Positions 63,762-64,000 of a stretch of 64,000 nucleotides of DNA are shown here, piece after piece. How positions within the stretch are numbered: position 1 is the first letter of the stretch; each line of letters starts with the position of its first letter. The notes under the pieces are model-generated. The model was given only the letters and a program-made list of their open reading frames with translations, ran no database searches and was not told where the DNA came from. Origin of the DNA: Liolophura sinensis (lineage: Eukaryota; Mollusca; Polyplacophora; Chitonida; Chitonidae); the NCBI RefSeq assembly GCF_032854445.1, contig NC_088300.1, positions 5,082,001-5,146,000 of the forward strand. The letters are read 5' to 3'. The position numbers and the translations under genes were made by a program.

Positions 63762-64000
63762 GTGGATAGCCTAGATCAAGCACAGTACAAGGCACCCAAA
63801 GAAGCAAAAATGTGCTCATCCACGCAAATATATCTTGCAATGACAGTAATACACATCTTTTAACAAAATCATAATTTACACTATTGCAAGTTACTAATGT
63901 TAAATAATCGTAATAACTTTACAGATTTGTCTGGTAAATTGAAGATAACAGTCTATTATATTAACACGTTGCTCTGTTATTAGTTGTACGCCAAAACCAC

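Larger units (their letters stand above)
59140..64000. other. Flank or upstream intron of the 58.2-59.1 kb gene, no recognised coding
   Basis: 4.9 kb with ORFs under 80 codons and no domain I recognise. It holds short tandem repeats at 59.88 and 63.69 kb and a SINE A fragment at 61.18 kb. Because the neighbouring exon begins with a splice acceptor, at least part of this should be an intron, with upstream exons here or beyond the window. Confidence 0.6.

Overview
The window is animal nuclear DNA: AT-rich, with intron-rich genes bearing canonical GT/AG splice sites, tRNA-derived SINEs with target-site duplications, a LINE reverse-transcriptase remnant, a Crypton-type recombinase remnant and several large minisatellites. 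The repeat modules (a SINE tail with TAAGTGAAATATTCTTGAGTA and AATCAAATAAATAAAT, and another ending in TTAAACCCCAAG plus an ACTC/ATTC run) look like those of molluscs or other lophotrochozoans. I cannot name a species.

Layout. (1) 1-3.67 kb: gene-free flank. (2) 3.67-7.46 kb, minus strand: an RBM4/RBM14 (Lark)-like RNA-binding protein with one RRM, an RGG box and a Tyr/Arg/Pro-rich tail, in six coding exons. Its splice sites are intact but its reading frame is broken at least four times. A probable 5'UTR exon at about 11.48 kb places its promoter next to the following gene. (3) 11.66-45.70 kb, plus strand: a complete 22-exon gene for UTP25 (DIEXF/Def), a small-subunit processome protein. I assembled it by hand as a 733-residue open frame with every junction in phase. 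(4) UTP25 introns carry most of the mobile DNA: three SINE families, a LINE fragment (intron 14), a possible 4.7-kb terminal-inverted-repeat element enclosing a Crypton recombinase fragment (intron 16), and minisatellites of 41 bp (intron 7), 26 bp (intron 17) and 34 bp (intron 21). (5) 47.37-49.76 kb: a 54-bp minisatellite just beyond the probable UTP25 poly(A) signal, with a nested copy about 1 kb long. Its unit is 18 codons, so long spurious ORFs appear on both strands. (6) 49.76-58.17 kb: no recognisable gene. (7) 58.18-59.14 kb, minus strand: one large exon of an unrecognised Ser/Asp-rich protein, with a probable one-base frame break near its 3' end. (8) 59.14-64 kb: no recognised coding; possibly an upstream intron of that gene.

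UTP25 acts in nucleolar 18S rRNA processing and the RBM4-like protein in mRNA splicing or translation, and they probably share a head-to-head CCAAT-containing promoter. I found no prokaryote-style operon, CRISPR array or defence system.
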